Shown here piece after piece: positions 1-9,087 of a stretch of 64,000 bases of DNA (position 1 is the stretch's first letter; every line of letters begins with the position of its first letter). The notes beneath the pieces are model-generated. The model did no database searches. It was not told the DNA's origin and saw only the letters and a list, made by a program, of their open reading frames with translations. The stretch is from Nocardioides sp. zg-DK7169 (lineage in GTDB: Bacteria > Actinomycetota > Actinomycetes > Propionibacteriales > Nocardioidaceae), in the NCBI RefSeq assembly GCF_013155365.1, contig NZ_JABJRA010000002.1, positions 124,001 to 188,000 on the forward strand. Direction: 5' to 3'. The translations under genes were made by a program, and so were the position numbers.

Positions 1-137
1 CGGCGCTGAGCAGCGAGATCATCCTCGGGCAGGCCAACTTCGCCTACGCGCTCGCGCTGCAGATGGTCGTGGTCGTGGCGGTCGTGATGGGGCTGTACGC
101 CTGGCTGCTGCGCCGTACCTCGCGGTGGCTGGGATGA
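1..137 (+). CDS. ABC transporter permease, C-terminal end only (cut by window edge)
   Basis: Only the last 44 or so codons are in the window. They encode one hydrophobic segment rich in Val, Ala and Leu and end in a short basic tail (LLRRTSRW), as the last transmembrane helix of a binding-protein-dependent permease does. The stop codon overlaps the start of the next permease gene as ATGA. With the permease and ATPase downstream it forms a Pot/Afu-type importer operon. The substrate cannot be told from this fragment. Confidence 0.75.
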   Translation, partial: ALSSEIILGQANFAYALALQMVVVVAVVMGLYAWLLRRTSRWLG

Positions 138-934
138 GCGGCGCGCTGCCGGGCACCGGCACGGGGCGGCGGGTCTGGAACGTGACGCGGGGCCTGCTGC
201 TGCTCTGCTTCGGTGTCTTCTTCGCCCTGCCGATGCTGGCCCTGCTGGACTTCAGCACGAAGGTCCCGGGCACCGAGGAGCGCACCGGAGAGGCCTGGTC
301 GCAGCTGTTGCGCGACCCCGCGATGACCGACGCGATCACCACCTCGCTGCTGCTCGCCGGGCTGACGGTCGTCGGCATGCTCGTGCTGCTGGTGCCGACG
401 ATGGTGTGGGTGCGCCTGCGGGTGCCACGTGCCTCCCGGCTGGTGGAGTTCCTCTGCCTGCTGCCGCTGACCATCCCCGCCCTGGTCATCGTCGTGGGCA
501 TCAAGAACGTCTACGCCTGGGTGAACTACCTGATCGGCGACTCCGCGCTCACCTTGACCTTCCTCTACGTCGTGCTGGTGCTTCCCTATGCCTACCGGGC
601 GCTGGACTCGGCGCTGTCCTCCATCGACACCACCACCCTGGCCGAGGCGGCGCGCTCGCTCGGCGCGAGCTGGTTCACGGTGATCGTGCGGGTGGTGCTG
701 CCGAACATCTGGCCGGGCGTGGTCAACGCGGCGTTCATCTCCGTCGCCCTGGTGCTGGGCGAGTTCACCGTCGCCTCACTGCTGAACTACGACACCCTGC
801 CGGTCGTCATCGTGCTCCTCGGCAAGAGCGACGCGCCGCTGTCGATGGCGGCGGCGCTCGGCTCCATCATTTTCGCAGCGCTCCTGCTGCTCGTCATGTC
901 GGTGCTCGACCGCCGACGCTCCACCCGGAGGTGA
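134..934 (+). CDS. ABC transporter permease, PotC/AfuB-like
   Basis: Inner-membrane permease of about 266 residues with roughly six hydrophobic helices and the cytoplasmic EAA loop (LAEAARSLGASWFTVIVR) that docks on the ATPase. The ATG at 134 is chosen because it overlaps the previous stop as ATGA; a GTG at 125 is possible but less natural. The family imports polyamines, ferric iron, thiamine or phosphonates, and the pairing of two separate permeases with a TOBE-type ATPase fits polyamine or iron uptake. The substrate-binding protein must lie upstream of the window. Confidence 0.85.
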   Translation: MSGALPGTGTGRRVWNVTRGLLLLCFGVFFALPMLALLDFSTKVPGTEERTGEAWSQLLRDPAMTDAITTSLLLAGLTVVGMLVLLVPTMVWVRLRVPRASRLVEFLCLLPLTIPALVIVVGIKNVYAWVNYLIGDSALTLTFLYVVLVLPYAYRALDSALSSIDTTTLAEAARSLGASWFTVIVRVVLPNIWPGVVNAAFISVALVLGEFTVASLLNYDTLPVVIVLLGKSDAPLSMAAALGSIIFAALLLLVMSVLDRRRSTRR

Positions 935-936
935 GC

Positions 937-2016
937 ATGACCCAACTGACCAGCCGTGCGCCGCAGCGCAGCCAGGACGGGCTCGCCGTCGAGCTGTCCG
1001 GGCTCCAGCGTCACTACGGCGAGGTGCGGGCCCTCGACGGGCTCGACCTGCGCATCGAGCCCGGGGAGCTGGTCGCGTTGCTGGGGCCGTCCGGGTGCGG
1101 CAAGACGACCGCGCTGCGGATCCTCGCGGGCCTCGAGGCCCAGGACGCGGGGACGGTGCTCGTCGGTGGCCGTGACATCTCGCGAGTGCCGGCCAGCAAG
1201 CGGGACATGGGGATGGTCTTCCAGGCCTACAGCCTCTTCCCGCACCTCACCGTCGCGCAGAACGTCGACTTCGGGCTCAAGCTGCGCGGCCGCTCGCGTC
1301 GCGACCGTCGCACTCGCGCCGGCGAGATGCTCGAGCTGGTGGGCCTCAGCGAGCACCACGACCGCTACGCCCACCAGCTCTCGGGCGGGCAGCAACAACG
1401 CGTCGCCCTGGCCCGGGCACTCGCCATCGAGCCTGCGGTCCTGCTGCTCGACGAGCCGCTGTCGGCATTGGACGCCAAGGTGCGGGTGCAGCTGCGCGAG
1501 GAGATCCGGCGGGTCCAGCTCGACGTCGGCACGACGACGCTCTTCGTGACCCACGACCAGGAGGAGGCGCTGGCGATCGCCGACCGGGTCGGCGTGATGA
1601 ACGCCGGCCGGCTGGAGCAGATCGCCGCGCCGCCGCAGCTCTACGACGCCCCGGCGACGGCGTTCGTCGGCCAGTTCGTCGGCCTGTCCAATCGGCTGCC
1701 GGCCCAGGTCGAGGACGGTGTGGCGCGGGTGCTCGGCGCCGCGCTGCCGCTGCTCCCGGGCTCGACCGCCGGCGCCGGCGACGCGCTGGTCCGCCCCGAG
1801 TCGGTGCACGTCGAGGCCGCCGCGGACGGCGCCGACGGCGACGCGCACGTCGTGGCGATCTCGTTCCTCGGTGCCCTGTCCCGGGTCACCGTCACGACGC
1901 CCGACGGCACCACGCTCGTCGCGCAGCTGGCCAGCAGCCTGGCGGAGGGGCTCGTGCCCGGCCAGCGGGTCTCGCTGCGCCTGGCGCCGACGCCCGTCCT
2001 CGTGGTCAGCGGCTGA
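937..2016 (+). CDS. ABC transporter ATP-binding protein, PotA/FbpC-like
   Basis: ATPase of 359 residues that powers the importer encoded just upstream; the ATG starts 2 nt after the permease stop. Walker A is GPSGCGKTT at about residues 50-58, the signature LSGGQQQR is near 148, and Walker B with the D-loop (LLLLDEPLSALDA) is near 166. The H-loop sits in VTHDQEEAL. The last 70 or so residues form the TOBE domain typical of PotA, FbpC and related importers. Polyamine and ferric iron are the leading substrate guesses, but the sequence does not decide between them. Confidence 0.88.
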   Translation: MTQLTSRAPQRSQDGLAVELSGLQRHYGEVRALDGLDLRIEPGELVALLGPSGCGKTTALRILAGLEAQDAGTVLVGGRDISRVPASKRDMGMVFQAYSLFPHLTVAQNVDFGLKLRGRSRRDRRTRAGEMLELVGLSEHHDRYAHQLSGGQQQRVALARALAIEPAVLLLDEPLSALDAKVRVQLREEIRRVQLDVGTTTLFVTHDQEEALAIADRVGVMNAGRLEQIAAPPQLYDAPATAFVGQFVGLSNRLPAQVEDGVARVLGAALPLLPGSTAGAGDALVRPESVHVEAAADGADGDAHVVAISFLGALSRVTVTTPDGTTLVAQLASSLAEGLVPGQRVSLRLAPTPVLVVSG

Positions 2017-2029
2017 GCGCGCGCCTCGA

Positions 2030-2035
2030 TAGGGT
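2030..2035 (+). promoter_or_regulatory. Candidate -10 box (TAGGGT), leaderless start
   Basis: TAGGGT lies 7 nt before the ATG at 2043. This fits the actinobacterial TANNNT -10 hexamer with transcription starting at or next to the start codon, and it favours ATG 2043 over GTG 2034, which overlaps the box. Confidence 0.6.
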
Positions 2036-2042
2036 GAGCGCC

Positions 2043-2720
2043 ATGGACGGAGACCCCCAGCAGCCGCGCCCGCCCGAGCTGCGGATATCCGACGCCGACC
2101 GGCATCGCCTGGCCGAGTTCCTCCGCGAGGCAGCGGGGGAGGGACGCCTGGAGGTCGACGAGCTCGAGGAGCGTCTCGAGGCCACCTACGCCGCGAAGGT
2201 CTACGCCGACCTGGTCCCGCTGGTCATCGACCTGCCCGGCGCCTCCTCTGTGGTGCCCACGACGTCGGGGCTCGCGGCGCCGGCCCCGGCCGGCCCCGGG
2301 ACACCGTCCCCCGCGTCGTACGCCGGCCTGCCGCAGCCCTCGAGCAGCACCGCCGTGCTGGCCTCGCAGGAGCGCAAGGGCGCGTGGGTGCTCGGTCCCA
2401 CGCACACGGCGTTCTCGGTGATGGGCGCCGTGGTGCTGGACCTGCGCGAGACCGTGTTCACGGTGCGCGAGGTCATCATCAACGCCAACACCGTCATGGG
2501 CTCGGTCGACATCTACGTCAACGCCCACACCCAGGTGGTGGTCGAGGGCTCCGGCGTGATGGGCGCCTTCGAGCAGGGCCGCGACAAGGTGGTCCCCGAG
2601 TTCGGGCCGTACTCGCCGATCGTGCGGGTGCGCGGCTTCGCGCTGATGGGCGCCGTGACGGTCACCCGCAAGCCGATGCCCGGCCAGAAACGCGGGTTCC
2701 TGGGCCGGGCATCGTCCTGA
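2043..2720 (+). CDS. DUF1707 protein with LiaF-like C-terminal domain
   Basis: A protein of 225 residues. The N-terminal 55 residues carry the DUF1707 pattern (LRISDADRHRL, then GRLEVDELEERL and a DLPG end). A Pro/Ala/Ser-rich linker follows. The C-terminal half has the beta-rich repeats of the LiaF/cell-wall-active-antibiotic-response family, with recurring MG steps (VMGSVDIYV, VMGAF). Such proteins are common in actinobacteria and are linked to envelope stress, but no biochemical function is established for this type. It has its own -10 box, so it is probably separate from the upstream transporter operon. Confidence 0.8.
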   Translation: MDGDPQQPRPPELRISDADRHRLAEFLREAAGEGRLEVDELEERLEATYAAKVYADLVPLVIDLPGASSVVPTTSGLAAPAPAGPGTPSPASYAGLPQPSSSTAVLASQERKGAWVLGPTHTAFSVMGAVVLDLRETVFTVREVIINANTVMGSVDIYVNAHTQVVVEGSGVMGAFEQGRDKVVPEFGPYSPIVRVRGFALMGAVTVTRKPMPGQKRGFLGRASS

Positions 2721-2732
2721 CACTTCTCGGGG

Positions 2733-3941
2733 TCAGCCGTCCGTGGCGGTGTGCTCCAAGGTCGCCTGCTCGTTGTCCTCGACCTTGCGGTCGAGGGTGA
2801 GGTTCTCCCCGGTCTCGGGGTCGAACAGGTGCATCTGGTCGGTCTCGATCCAGAGCTCGGCCTCGTCGCCCTCCCGGATCCGGGAGGCGCCGTCGAGGGA
2901 GACGACCAGCTGGGTGCGCATCGCCTCGCCGTCCAGGTCCCGCTCGAGCTGGTCGAGCTGGGCCTGCACCTCCGGGGGAGCCTCGAAGGGGATGTAGGCG
3001 TAGGACTCGTTGCCGAGCCACTCCACGACGTCGACCTTCGCGCGGAACGTCGAGCCGTCGCCGGGCTTGCCCACCACGTCGGCGTCCTCGAAGTGCTCGG
3101 GACGGACACCGGCGATGAGCAGGCCGCGGCCCTGGACCCGCTCGGCCTTGGCCTGCGGGATGCGGACCTTGCCGAAGGGCAGGCTGACCTGGTCGCCCTC
3201 CACGGTCGCGGGCAGGAAGTTCATCGGCGGGGAGCCGATGAAGCCGGCGACGAAGAGGTTGTTGGGCTGGGTGTAGAGCTCCCGCGGCGTGGCCAGCTGC
3301 TGGAGCACGCCGCGCTTGAGCACCGCCACCCGGTCGCCCAGGGTCATCGCCTCGGTCTGGTCGTGGGTGACGTAGACGGTGGTGATCCCCAGGCGGCGCT
3401 GGAGGCGCGCGATCTCGGTGCGCATCTGCCCGCGCAGCTTGGCGTCGAGGTTGGACAGCGGCTCGTCGAAGAGGAACGCGTCGGCGTCCCGGACGATCGC
3501 GCGGCCCATCGCGACGCGCTGGCGCTGGCCTCCGGACAGGTTGCCCGGCTTGCGGTCGAGGTGCTCGTCGAGCTCCAGGGTGGCGGACGCGTCACGGACC
3601 TTGCGGTCCACCTCGTCGTCCTTCTCGCCGGCCAGGCGCAGCGGGAAGGCGATGTTCTCGTAGACGGTCAGGTGCGGGTAGAGCGCGTAGTTCTGGAAGA
3701 CCATCGCAAGGTTGCGGTCGCGGGGAGCCAGGTCGTTGACCACGCGGTCGCCGATCCTCATCTCCCCGGAGGTGATGTCCTCCAGGCCGACGATCATCCG
3801 CAGCAGCGTCGACTTCCCGCAGCCCGACGGCCCGACGAGGATGATGAACTCGCCGTCCGCGACGTCGATCGAGACGTCGTTCACGGCGGGGAAACCGTCG
3901 CCGTACTTCTTGACGATGTTCTTCATGGAGATGGCGGCCAT
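2733..3941 (-). CDS. Sugar ABC importer ATP-binding protein, UgpC/MsmK/SugC family
   Basis: A 402-residue CUT1-family ATPase. Walker A (GPSGCGKST) is near residue 37, the signature LSGGQRQR near 135 and Walker B with LFDEPLSNLDAK near 155. The C-terminal third is the long OB/TOBE regulatory region found in UgpC, MsmK and SugC, ending with the usual LFDPETGENL stretch. It is the last gene of a four-gene minus-strand operon (binding protein, two permeases, ATPase) and starts 4 nt after the second permease. Such ATPases energise uptake of maltose, trehalose or other oligosaccharides. Confidence 0.88.
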   Translation of the reverse strand: MAAISMKNIVKKYGDGFPAVNDVSIDVADGEFIILVGPSGCGKSTLLRMIVGLEDITSGEMRIGDRVVNDLAPRDRNLAMVFQNYALYPHLTVYENIAFPLRLAGEKDDEVDRKVRDASATLELDEHLDRKPGNLSGGQRQRVAMGRAIVRDADAFLFDEPLSNLDAKLRGQMRTEIARLQRRLGITTVYVTHDQTEAMTLGDRVAVLKRGVLQQLATPRELYTQPNNLFVAGFIGSPPMNFLPATVEGDQVSLPFGKVRIPQAKAERVQGRGLLIAGVRPEHFEDADVVGKPGDGSTFRAKVDVVEWLGNESYAYIPFEAPPEVQAQLDQLERDLDGEAMRTQLVVSLDGASRIREGDEAELWIETDQMHLFDPETGENLTLDRKVEDNEQATLEHTATDG

Positions 3942-3945
3942 GGTG

Positions 3946-4776
3946 TTACCCCTTCACTGCGCCGGAGGTGAGGCCGGCCACGATCTTGCGCTGGAACAGC
4001 AGGACGATGATCACGATCGGGATGGTCGCGATGACGGCGGCGGCCGCGAGCAGCCCCGCCGGTCGCTGGAACGGGTCCGGCCCGACGAAGAAGGACAGCG
4101 CGGCCGGGATCGGTCGCGCGGCCTCGGTCGAGGTCAGCGTGATGCCGAAGACGAAGTCGTTCCAGGCGAAGAAGAAGGTCAGGATCGCCGCGGTGAACAC
4201 GCCGGGCGCGGCCAGCGGCACGATGACCTTGCGGAACGCCTGCCACGACGTGGCGCCGTCCACCTGGGCCGCCTGCTCCATCTCCCACGGGATCTCGCGG
4301 AAGAAGGCCGAGAGCGTCCAGATCGCCAGCGGCAGCGTGAACGACATGTACGGGATGATCAGGCCGGGCCAGGTGTCGTAGAGCCCGAACTGGCGCCACA
4401 GGTCGAACAGCGGGCTGACCAGCGAGACCACCGGGAACATCGCGATCGCCAGTGCGGTGGAGAGCACGAAGCGCTTGCCCCGGAACTCCAGGCGGGCGAT
4501 GGCGTACGCCGCGAGCGTGGCCAGCGCCACCGAGAGGATCGTGGCGATCAGGCTGATGCCGATCGAGTTGATGATCGAGCGCCGGAACTGCTCGTCCTCC
4601 CACACGGTCTGGTAGTTCTCCCAGCCGGTGAAGGAGTCGAGCGGGAGGAACCCGGGGTCGGTGCCGTTGGAGACCGCCTCCTGGCTCTTGAAGGACAGCG
4701 AGACGATCCAGGCGATCGGCAGCAGGCACCACACCATCACCAGCAGGACGCCGAGAGGCAGAGCGAGCTTGCGCAT
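3946..4776 (-). CDS. Sugar ABC importer permease, MalG/SugB-like
   Basis: A 276-residue permease with about six hydrophobic helices and the EAA loop EQAAQVDGATSWQAFRKVIV near the middle. It has the long N-terminal periplasmic region after helix 1 (PGFLPLDSFTGWENY) that is usual for MalG-type CUT1 permeases. It starts one base after the stop of the other permease (TGA-c-ATG), so the two are translationally coupled and probably form the membrane heterodimer. Confidence 0.87.
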   Translation of the reverse strand: MRKLALPLGVLLVMVWCLLPIAWIVSLSFKSQEAVSNGTDPGFLPLDSFTGWENYQTVWEDEQFRRSIINSIGISLIATILSVALATLAAYAIARLEFRGKRFVLSTALAIAMFPVVSLVSPLFDLWRQFGLYDTWPGLIIPYMSFTLPLAIWTLSAFFREIPWEMEQAAQVDGATSWQAFRKVIVPLAAPGVFTAAILTFFFAWNDFVFGITLTSTEAARPIPAALSFFVGPDPFQRPAGLLAAAAVIATIPIVIIVLLFQRKIVAGLTSGAVKG

Positions 4777-4777
4777 G

Positions 4778-5719
4778 TCAGGACTCCCCTCGGGCCTGGG
4801 CCAGGTCGACCCGGAACAGCTTGACGATGATGAAGGCGACCAGGAGCACCGAGAGGAACAGCAGCACGGCCAGGGCGGAGCCCATGCCGAGCTGGAACTG
4901 CTCGATGCTCTGGCGGTAGGTCAGGAACGAGATCGACTCGGTGCCTTGGGCGCCGGCGGTCATCACGAAGATGTTGTCGAAGATCCGGTAGGCGTCGAGG
5001 GCCCGGAAGAGCACCGCGACCATGATCGCGGCTCGCATGTTCGGGAGGATGACCTTGAACAGCCGCTGCCACCAGGTGGCCCCGTCGACCTTGGCGGCCT
5101 CGATCATGTCCTCGGAGACCTGCGCCAGTCCGGCGAGGAGCAGCAGCGACATGAACGGCGTGGTCTTCCAGATCTCCGAGACCATGATCGCGATCACCGC
5201 TGGGACCGTGTCCCCGAACCAGTTGAAGTCGGCGCTCACGAACGGCAACCAGCCGTTGATGAAGCCGTTCTGGTAGGTGAAGGCGAACTGCCAGGCGAAG
5301 CCCGAGACGACCGTGATGATGCCGTAGGGGATCAGGATCGAGGTGCGGATGATGCCGCGGGCGAAGATCACCCGGTGCATGATCATCGCGAACGCGAAGC
5401 CGATGACCAGCTCGAAGGCCACGGTCACCAGCATGTAGATGACCGTCATCCCGATGTCGCGCCAGAAGAGGCTGTCGGTCAGGGCGGTGACGTAGTTGTC
5501 GATCCCGATGAACTGGCGGTCCTCGGGAGCGGTGAGGGAGTAGTTGTAGAAGGAGAGCCACAGCGCTCGCAGGATCGGGAACGCCGTGACCACGAGCATC
5601 ACGACCAGGGCGGGGGCGACCAGCTTCATGCCCAGCCGGTTCTCGGCACGGGTGCGGTCGCTCACCTCCTGGGGTTGGCGACCGGCCTGGGTGGCCGGGG
5701 TGGCGACGGTGGTGGTCAC
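4778..5719 (-). CDS. Sugar ABC importer permease, MalF/SugA-like
   Basis: A 313-residue MalF-type permease. An N-terminal cytoplasmic tail of about 35 residues is followed by helix 1 (LVAPALVVMLVVTAFPIL) and the typical LSFYNYSLTAPEDRQF loop. The EAA loop is MIEAAKVDGATWWQRLFKVI. Its start overlaps the stop of the binding-protein gene by 4 bases, so the operon order is binding protein, MalF-like, MalG-like, ATPase. Gene order and relatives match the LpqY-SugABC trehalose importer of mycobacteria, though the substrate here is inferred only from similarity. Confidence 0.87.
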   Translation of the reverse strand: MTTTVATPATQAGRQPQEVSDRTRAENRLGMKLVAPALVVMLVVTAFPILRALWLSFYNYSLTAPEDRQFIGIDNYVTALTDSLFWRDIGMTVIYMLVTVAFELVIGFAFAMIMHRVIFARGIIRTSILIPYGIITVVSGFAWQFAFTYQNGFINGWLPFVSADFNWFGDTVPAVIAIMVSEIWKTTPFMSLLLLAGLAQVSEDMIEAAKVDGATWWQRLFKVILPNMRAAIMVAVLFRALDAYRIFDNIFVMTAGAQGTESISFLTYRQSIEQFQLGMGSALAVLLFLSVLLVAFIIVKLFRVDLAQARGES

Positions 5720-7047
5720 AACAGCGCCTTCCCTTCAAGGACGTTCTTGAGGAACTCGGCGGACTCCTTGGGCGTGGAGTCGCTGACCGACTCCGGGGAG
5801 TGCCACACGCTCTGCAACGCGCTGGAGATCGTGGCGTAGAAGGCGCTCTTGGGACGCGGACCGCCCTGGTCGACGCTCTCGCGGAAGAGCGTGAGCAGGT
5901 CCTTGGGATAGGCCTCGGCCAGCTCCGGCGCGTCGTACGCCGAGTTGGTCGCCGGCATCAGCCCGGCCTCGACGGCGAGCGCCACCTGGGCGTCGGTGTT
6001 CGTGACGCAGCGCGCGGCCTCGAGGGCGAAGTCGGGGTGCTTGGAGTAGGCGCCGACGGCGACGTCGATGCCGCCGACCGGGGGCTTCGAGGGCTCGTCG
6101 GGGAGGGTGCGCGGGTAGCGGGCCCAGCCGAGGTCCTTGTACTGCTCCTCGGTGATGCCGTTCTCGGGGCTCGGGGCGTAGTTCTTGTAGACGAACGTCC
6201 AGTTGACCATGAACTCGCCGGGCCCGGAGAACATCGCCGGCAGGCTGGTGCCCTCGTTGGAGACCGACAGGTCCGACTGGGCCGCGGAGGAGCTCGCGAG
6301 CTTCTCGATGACCGCGGCCGCCTCGCGCCCCGGCTCGGAGTCGATCTCGACCTTGGCGTCGATGCCGGCCTCGGTGTCGGAGACGATCACCCCGCCGGCA
6401 CCCTGGATCAGCGCGTTGATCCACACGACGTAGGCCTCGTACTTGTTGCCCTGGACCCCGACCGTCGCGCCCGGGACCGAGGCGGCGGCGTCGATGATCT
6501 GGTCCCAGGTGACCGGCTTGCTCATGTCGAGCCCGGTCTCCTCGGCGAGCGACTTGCGGTACCAGAGCAGCTGGGTGTTGGCCCACATCGGCGAGGCGTA
6601 GACCTTGTCCTCCCAGCGCGCCGTCTCGGCGATGCCCTGGAGGGTGTCCTCGGTGATGGTGTCGTCGGGCATCTCGGCGAGCCACCCGGCGTTGGCGAAC
6701 TCCGGGACGAAGACCGGGTCGAGGTTCATCAGGTCGGTCGTGTCGTCCTCCGCCGCGAGCCGGCGGGCCAGCTGCACCCGCTGGTCGGTCGCACCGGTCG
6801 GGAGGAGCTCGGTCTCGATGTCGTAGTCCTCGGTGCTGCACTGATCCGCGATGGCGTTCAGCGTGTCGACACCATCGGGGTTGAGGTACCAGGTCAGCAC
6901 CGGCTTGCCGTCGTCGCTGGAGCACGAGGCGAGCAGCGTCGTGGCCAGCACGGCGGCGGCGGCCGCGGCGATGCCGCGCCGGACCCGCGAGCGAGCAGGG
7001 CCCGCCCGCCCTCGCCGTGTGCGGGATCGTGCTGAGGAATGCGTCAT
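5716..7047 (-). CDS. Extracellular sugar-binding lipoprotein of the ABC importer (LpqY-like)
   Basis: A 443-residue exported solute-binding protein. A very basic N-terminus (residues 1-25) leads into a hydrophobic segment and a lipobox ending at Cys42 (LLASC), so it should be a membrane-anchored lipoprotein. The mature part opens with VLTWYLNPDG, a sequence close to the start of the trehalose-binding LpqY family. It heads the four-gene sugar importer operon. A good ribosome-binding site (GGGAGGGG) lies just upstream, and a matched -35/-10 pair is at 7080-7108. Trehalose or a similar disaccharide is the best substrate guess. Confidence 0.85.
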   Translation of the reverse strand: MTHSSARSRTRRGRAGPARSRVRRGIAAAAAAVLATTLLASCSSDDGKPVLTWYLNPDGVDTLNAIADQCSTEDYDIETELLPTGATDQRVQLARRLAAEDDTTDLMNLDPVFVPEFANAGWLAEMPDDTITEDTLQGIAETARWEDKVYASPMWANTQLLWYRKSLAEETGLDMSKPVTWDQIIDAAASVPGATVGVQGNKYEAYVVWINALIQGAGGVIVSDTEAGIDAKVEIDSEPGREAAAVIEKLASSSAAQSDLSVSNEGTSLPAMFSGPGEFMVNWTFVYKNYAPSPENGITEEQYKDLGWARYPRTLPDEPSKPPVGGIDVAVGAYSKHPDFALEAARCVTNTDAQVALAVEAGLMPATNSAYDAPELAEAYPKDLLTLFRESVDQGGPRPKSAFYATISSALQSVWHSPESVSDSTPKESAEFLKNVLEGKALL

Positions 7048-7079
7048 TGCCCCTCCCGGTCTGCGTGATCAGTGTCACA

Positions 7080-7108
7080 CGTCTAGTCCCCAATGGCCCG
7101 TTTGTCCA
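7080..7108 (-). promoter_or_regulatory. Promoter of the sugar importer operon (-35 TGGACA, -10 TAGACG)
   Basis: On the minus strand TGGACA (7103-7108) and TAGACG (7080-7085) are separated by exactly 17 bp, a good housekeeping spacing. Transcription would begin near 7073, leaving a short leader with a strong ribosome-binding site. The stretch between promoter and gene (TGTGACACTGATCAC, 7064-7078) has a weak dyad that could be an operator. Confidence 0.5.
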
Positions 7109-7207
7109 TAACCCCATCCGGGGTTGCAGGAAACCTGTGAGGGCGGGAGGACTGGGCCGGTCTGCCGTGTCGCGTGGGGCGGGACGGGCCGGTGGGGCCG
7201 GGTCGGG

Positions 7208-8134
7208 TCAGGCCGTGGCGCGGTCCGCGGTGCGCCGGATGGCGTCGGCGAGGGTCCGGTGCAGCTGGTGCGGCATGTCGTGGCCCATGCCGTCGATGAG
7301 CAGCAGCTCGGCGCCCGGGATCGCGGCGGCGGTGGCCCGCCCGCCGGAGACGTGGACCATCTTGTCCGCGAGGCCGTGGATCACCGTTGTCGGGACACGC
7401 AGGCCTCGCAGCCGGGATCCGCGGTTGGGCTGGGTGAGGACCGCGAGCATCTGGCGCAGCACGCCGGCGGGGTTCAGGCCGCGGTCCCAGGTCTCCTCCG
7501 CGCGGGCGCGCAGCGCCTCCTCGGACTCGGGGTACGCCGGGGAGCCGATCAGTCGCGCCATCCGCGCGCTGATCGCGACGTACTGGGCCTTGGTGGTGCC
7601 GCGCTTGGCGATCAGGCGGGGCAGTAGGCTGGGGTGCTGCCAGCCGACCGTCCGCTTGCCGGTCGTCGACATGATGCTGGTCATCGAGGCGACCCGCTCG
7701 GGTGCCTCCAGGGCGAGCGTCTGCACGATCATCCCGCCCATCGACACCCCGACCACGTGGGCACGCTCGATCCCGAGGTGCTCCAGCAATCCGGCGGCGT
7801 CGGCCGCGAGGTCGGACATCGAGTACGGCGCCCGCACCGGCGCGCCGCCGAAGGCGCGCACGATGGCGGCGCGCCCGACCTTGCCCGGCACGCGCGTCGA
7901 GCGGCCGGTGTCGCGGTTGTCGTAGCGCACGACGTAGAACCCGCGCTCGGCGAGCATCCGGCACAGCGGGGCCGGCCACCACCCCATCGGTCCGCCGAGG
8001 CCCATCACCAGCAGGAGCGGGTCCCCGTCGGGGTCGCCGAAGGTCTGGTAGCACAGCTCGATGCCGCGCCCGACGGGCGCGAAGAGCTCCTCGGACTCCG
8101 GGACGGGACGTTCGGTCGGCGTGGCGCTGCTCAT
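7208..8134 (-). CDS. Alpha/beta-fold hydrolase
   Basis: A 308-residue hydrolase when started at the ATG at 8134 (the open frame continues 36 codons further with no sign of conservation). The nucleophile elbow is GVSMGG with Ser131. The acid is probably Asp257 in HGLADKMV and the His is His285 in DGMGHDM. An oxyanion-type GLGGPMGWW lies near residue 45. It has no signal peptide, so it is cytoplasmic. The family includes methylesterases, haloperoxidase-like enzymes and lipases, and the substrate is unknown. It is divergent from a second alpha/beta hydrolase. Confidence 0.82.
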   Translation of the reverse strand: MSSATPTERPVPESEELFAPVGRGIELCYQTFGDPDGDPLLLVMGLGGPMGWWPAPLCRMLAERGFYVVRYDNRDTGRSTRVPGKVGRAAIVRAFGGAPVRAPYSMSDLAADAAGLLEHLGIERAHVVGVSMGGMIVQTLALEAPERVASMTSIMSTTGKRTVGWQHPSLLPRLIAKRGTTKAQYVAISARMARLIGSPAYPESEEALRARAEETWDRGLNPAGVLRQMLAVLTQPNRGSRLRGLRVPTTVIHGLADKMVHVSGGRATAAAIPGAELLLIDGMGHDMPHQLHRTLADAIRRTADRATA

Positions 8135-8214
8135 GGTCGGTAGTCTCGCGCACCACTGGTGGGGCTGGTCCACACCTCCTGGCCGGACCGCCGGTGCGCC
8201 GGGACGCGGCGGGG

Positions 8215-8220
8215 TACCTT
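8215..8220 (+). promoter_or_regulatory. Candidate -10 box (TACCTT), leaderless start
   Basis: TACCTT ends 6 nt before the GTG at 8227, matching the leaderless pattern seen repeatedly in this window and supporting that GTG as the true start. Confidence 0.6.
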
Positions 8221-8226
8221 CCGCGT

Positions 8227-9087
8227 GTGACGACGACCACACTCGGCGCGTTCCTGCTGCCGGAGGGCTTTGCCCGCCTCGCCCCGCACGCGGTGCTGCG
8301 CGAGGGGAGCCTGCTGCTCGAGGCCACCCGCTACGCCCACAGCCGGGCAGGGGAGCGGCGCGCCCGCCGCGCCACGCCGTACGTCTCCCGGGTGGTGCCG
8401 CGCGACGCCGACCCGGTGGTCCTGGTGCCGGGCTTCCTCTGCGGCGACCTCTCGCTGCGTCCGCTGGGACGGGTGCTGCGCGAGCAGGGGCTGCGGACCT
8501 ACCGCTCCCAGATCCGCGCCAACGTCGGCTGCACCCTCGACGCGGCGGCCGAGCTCGAGACGCGCCTGGAGTCGATCGCGCTGCGCCGCGGCAGCCGGGT
8601 GCAGCTCGTGGGCCACAGTCTCGGCGGCATGCTGGCGCGCGGGATCGCCGTACGCCGCCCGGACCTGGTGTCCAACATCGTCACGATGGGCAGCCCGATG
8701 CTCGCGCCGGCCGCCCACCACCCGTCGCTGACCGCGGCGGCCGAGGCCCTGGTGCGGCTCAGCCGGGCCGGGCTGGGCGGGGTGATGGCCGAGGAGTGCC
8801 TGGCGGGGGCGTGCGCGCGGCGCAGCTTCGAGGAGAGCCGGGAGCCGGTCCCCGCCGGGACCGGCTTCACCGCGATCTACAGCCGGCGCGACGGCGTCGT
8901 GGACTGGCGCGCCTGCGTGGACCCGCTGGCCCAGGCCGTCGAGGTGAGCGCGTCCCACCTGGGGATGGTGCTCGACCCGCGGGTCATCGCGCACGTCGTG
9001 GCGGCGGTCCGCCCGCGGGCCGTGCCCGCGGGACGGATCCCCGCCGACGTCTCAGTGCTCGAAGTCGATCGCGGAGAAAGCGCGTAG
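8227..9087 (+). CDS. Lipase/esterase-like alpha/beta hydrolase
   Basis: A 286-residue protein with the lipase-type elbow GHSLGG (Ser131) and an N-terminal [10 protein letters not shown] strand-loop that resembles triacylglycerol lipase and PGAP1-like esterases. A probable acid lies in [10 protein letters not shown] and a probable His in SASHLGM. No signal peptide is evident. The GTG start is placed by the -10 box 6 nt upstream. Its last 36 bp overlap the 3' end of glpX on the other strand; both reading frames look complete, so I take the overlap as real. Substrate unknown. Confidence 0.78.
   Translation: MTTTTLGAFLLPEGFARLAPHAVLREGSLLLEATRYAHSRAGERRARRATPYVSRVVPRDADPVVLVPGFLCGDLSLRPLGRVLREQGLRTYRSQIRANVGCTLDAAAELETRLESIALRRGSRVQLVGHSLGGMLARGIAVRRPDLVSNIVTMGSPMLAPAAHHPSLTAAAEALVRLSRAGLGGVMAEECLAGACARRSFEESREPVPAGTGFTAIYSRRDGVVDWRACVDPLAQAVEVSASHLGMVLDPRVIAHVVAAVRPRAVPAGRIPADVSVLEVDRGESA

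Noticed and set aside
9052..9087. Overlap of the esterase and glpX 3' ends as a sequencing or frameshift error
   Set aside because: glpX keeps its normal C-terminus and the esterase frame has no break; tail-to-tail overlaps also occur at 17048-17091.
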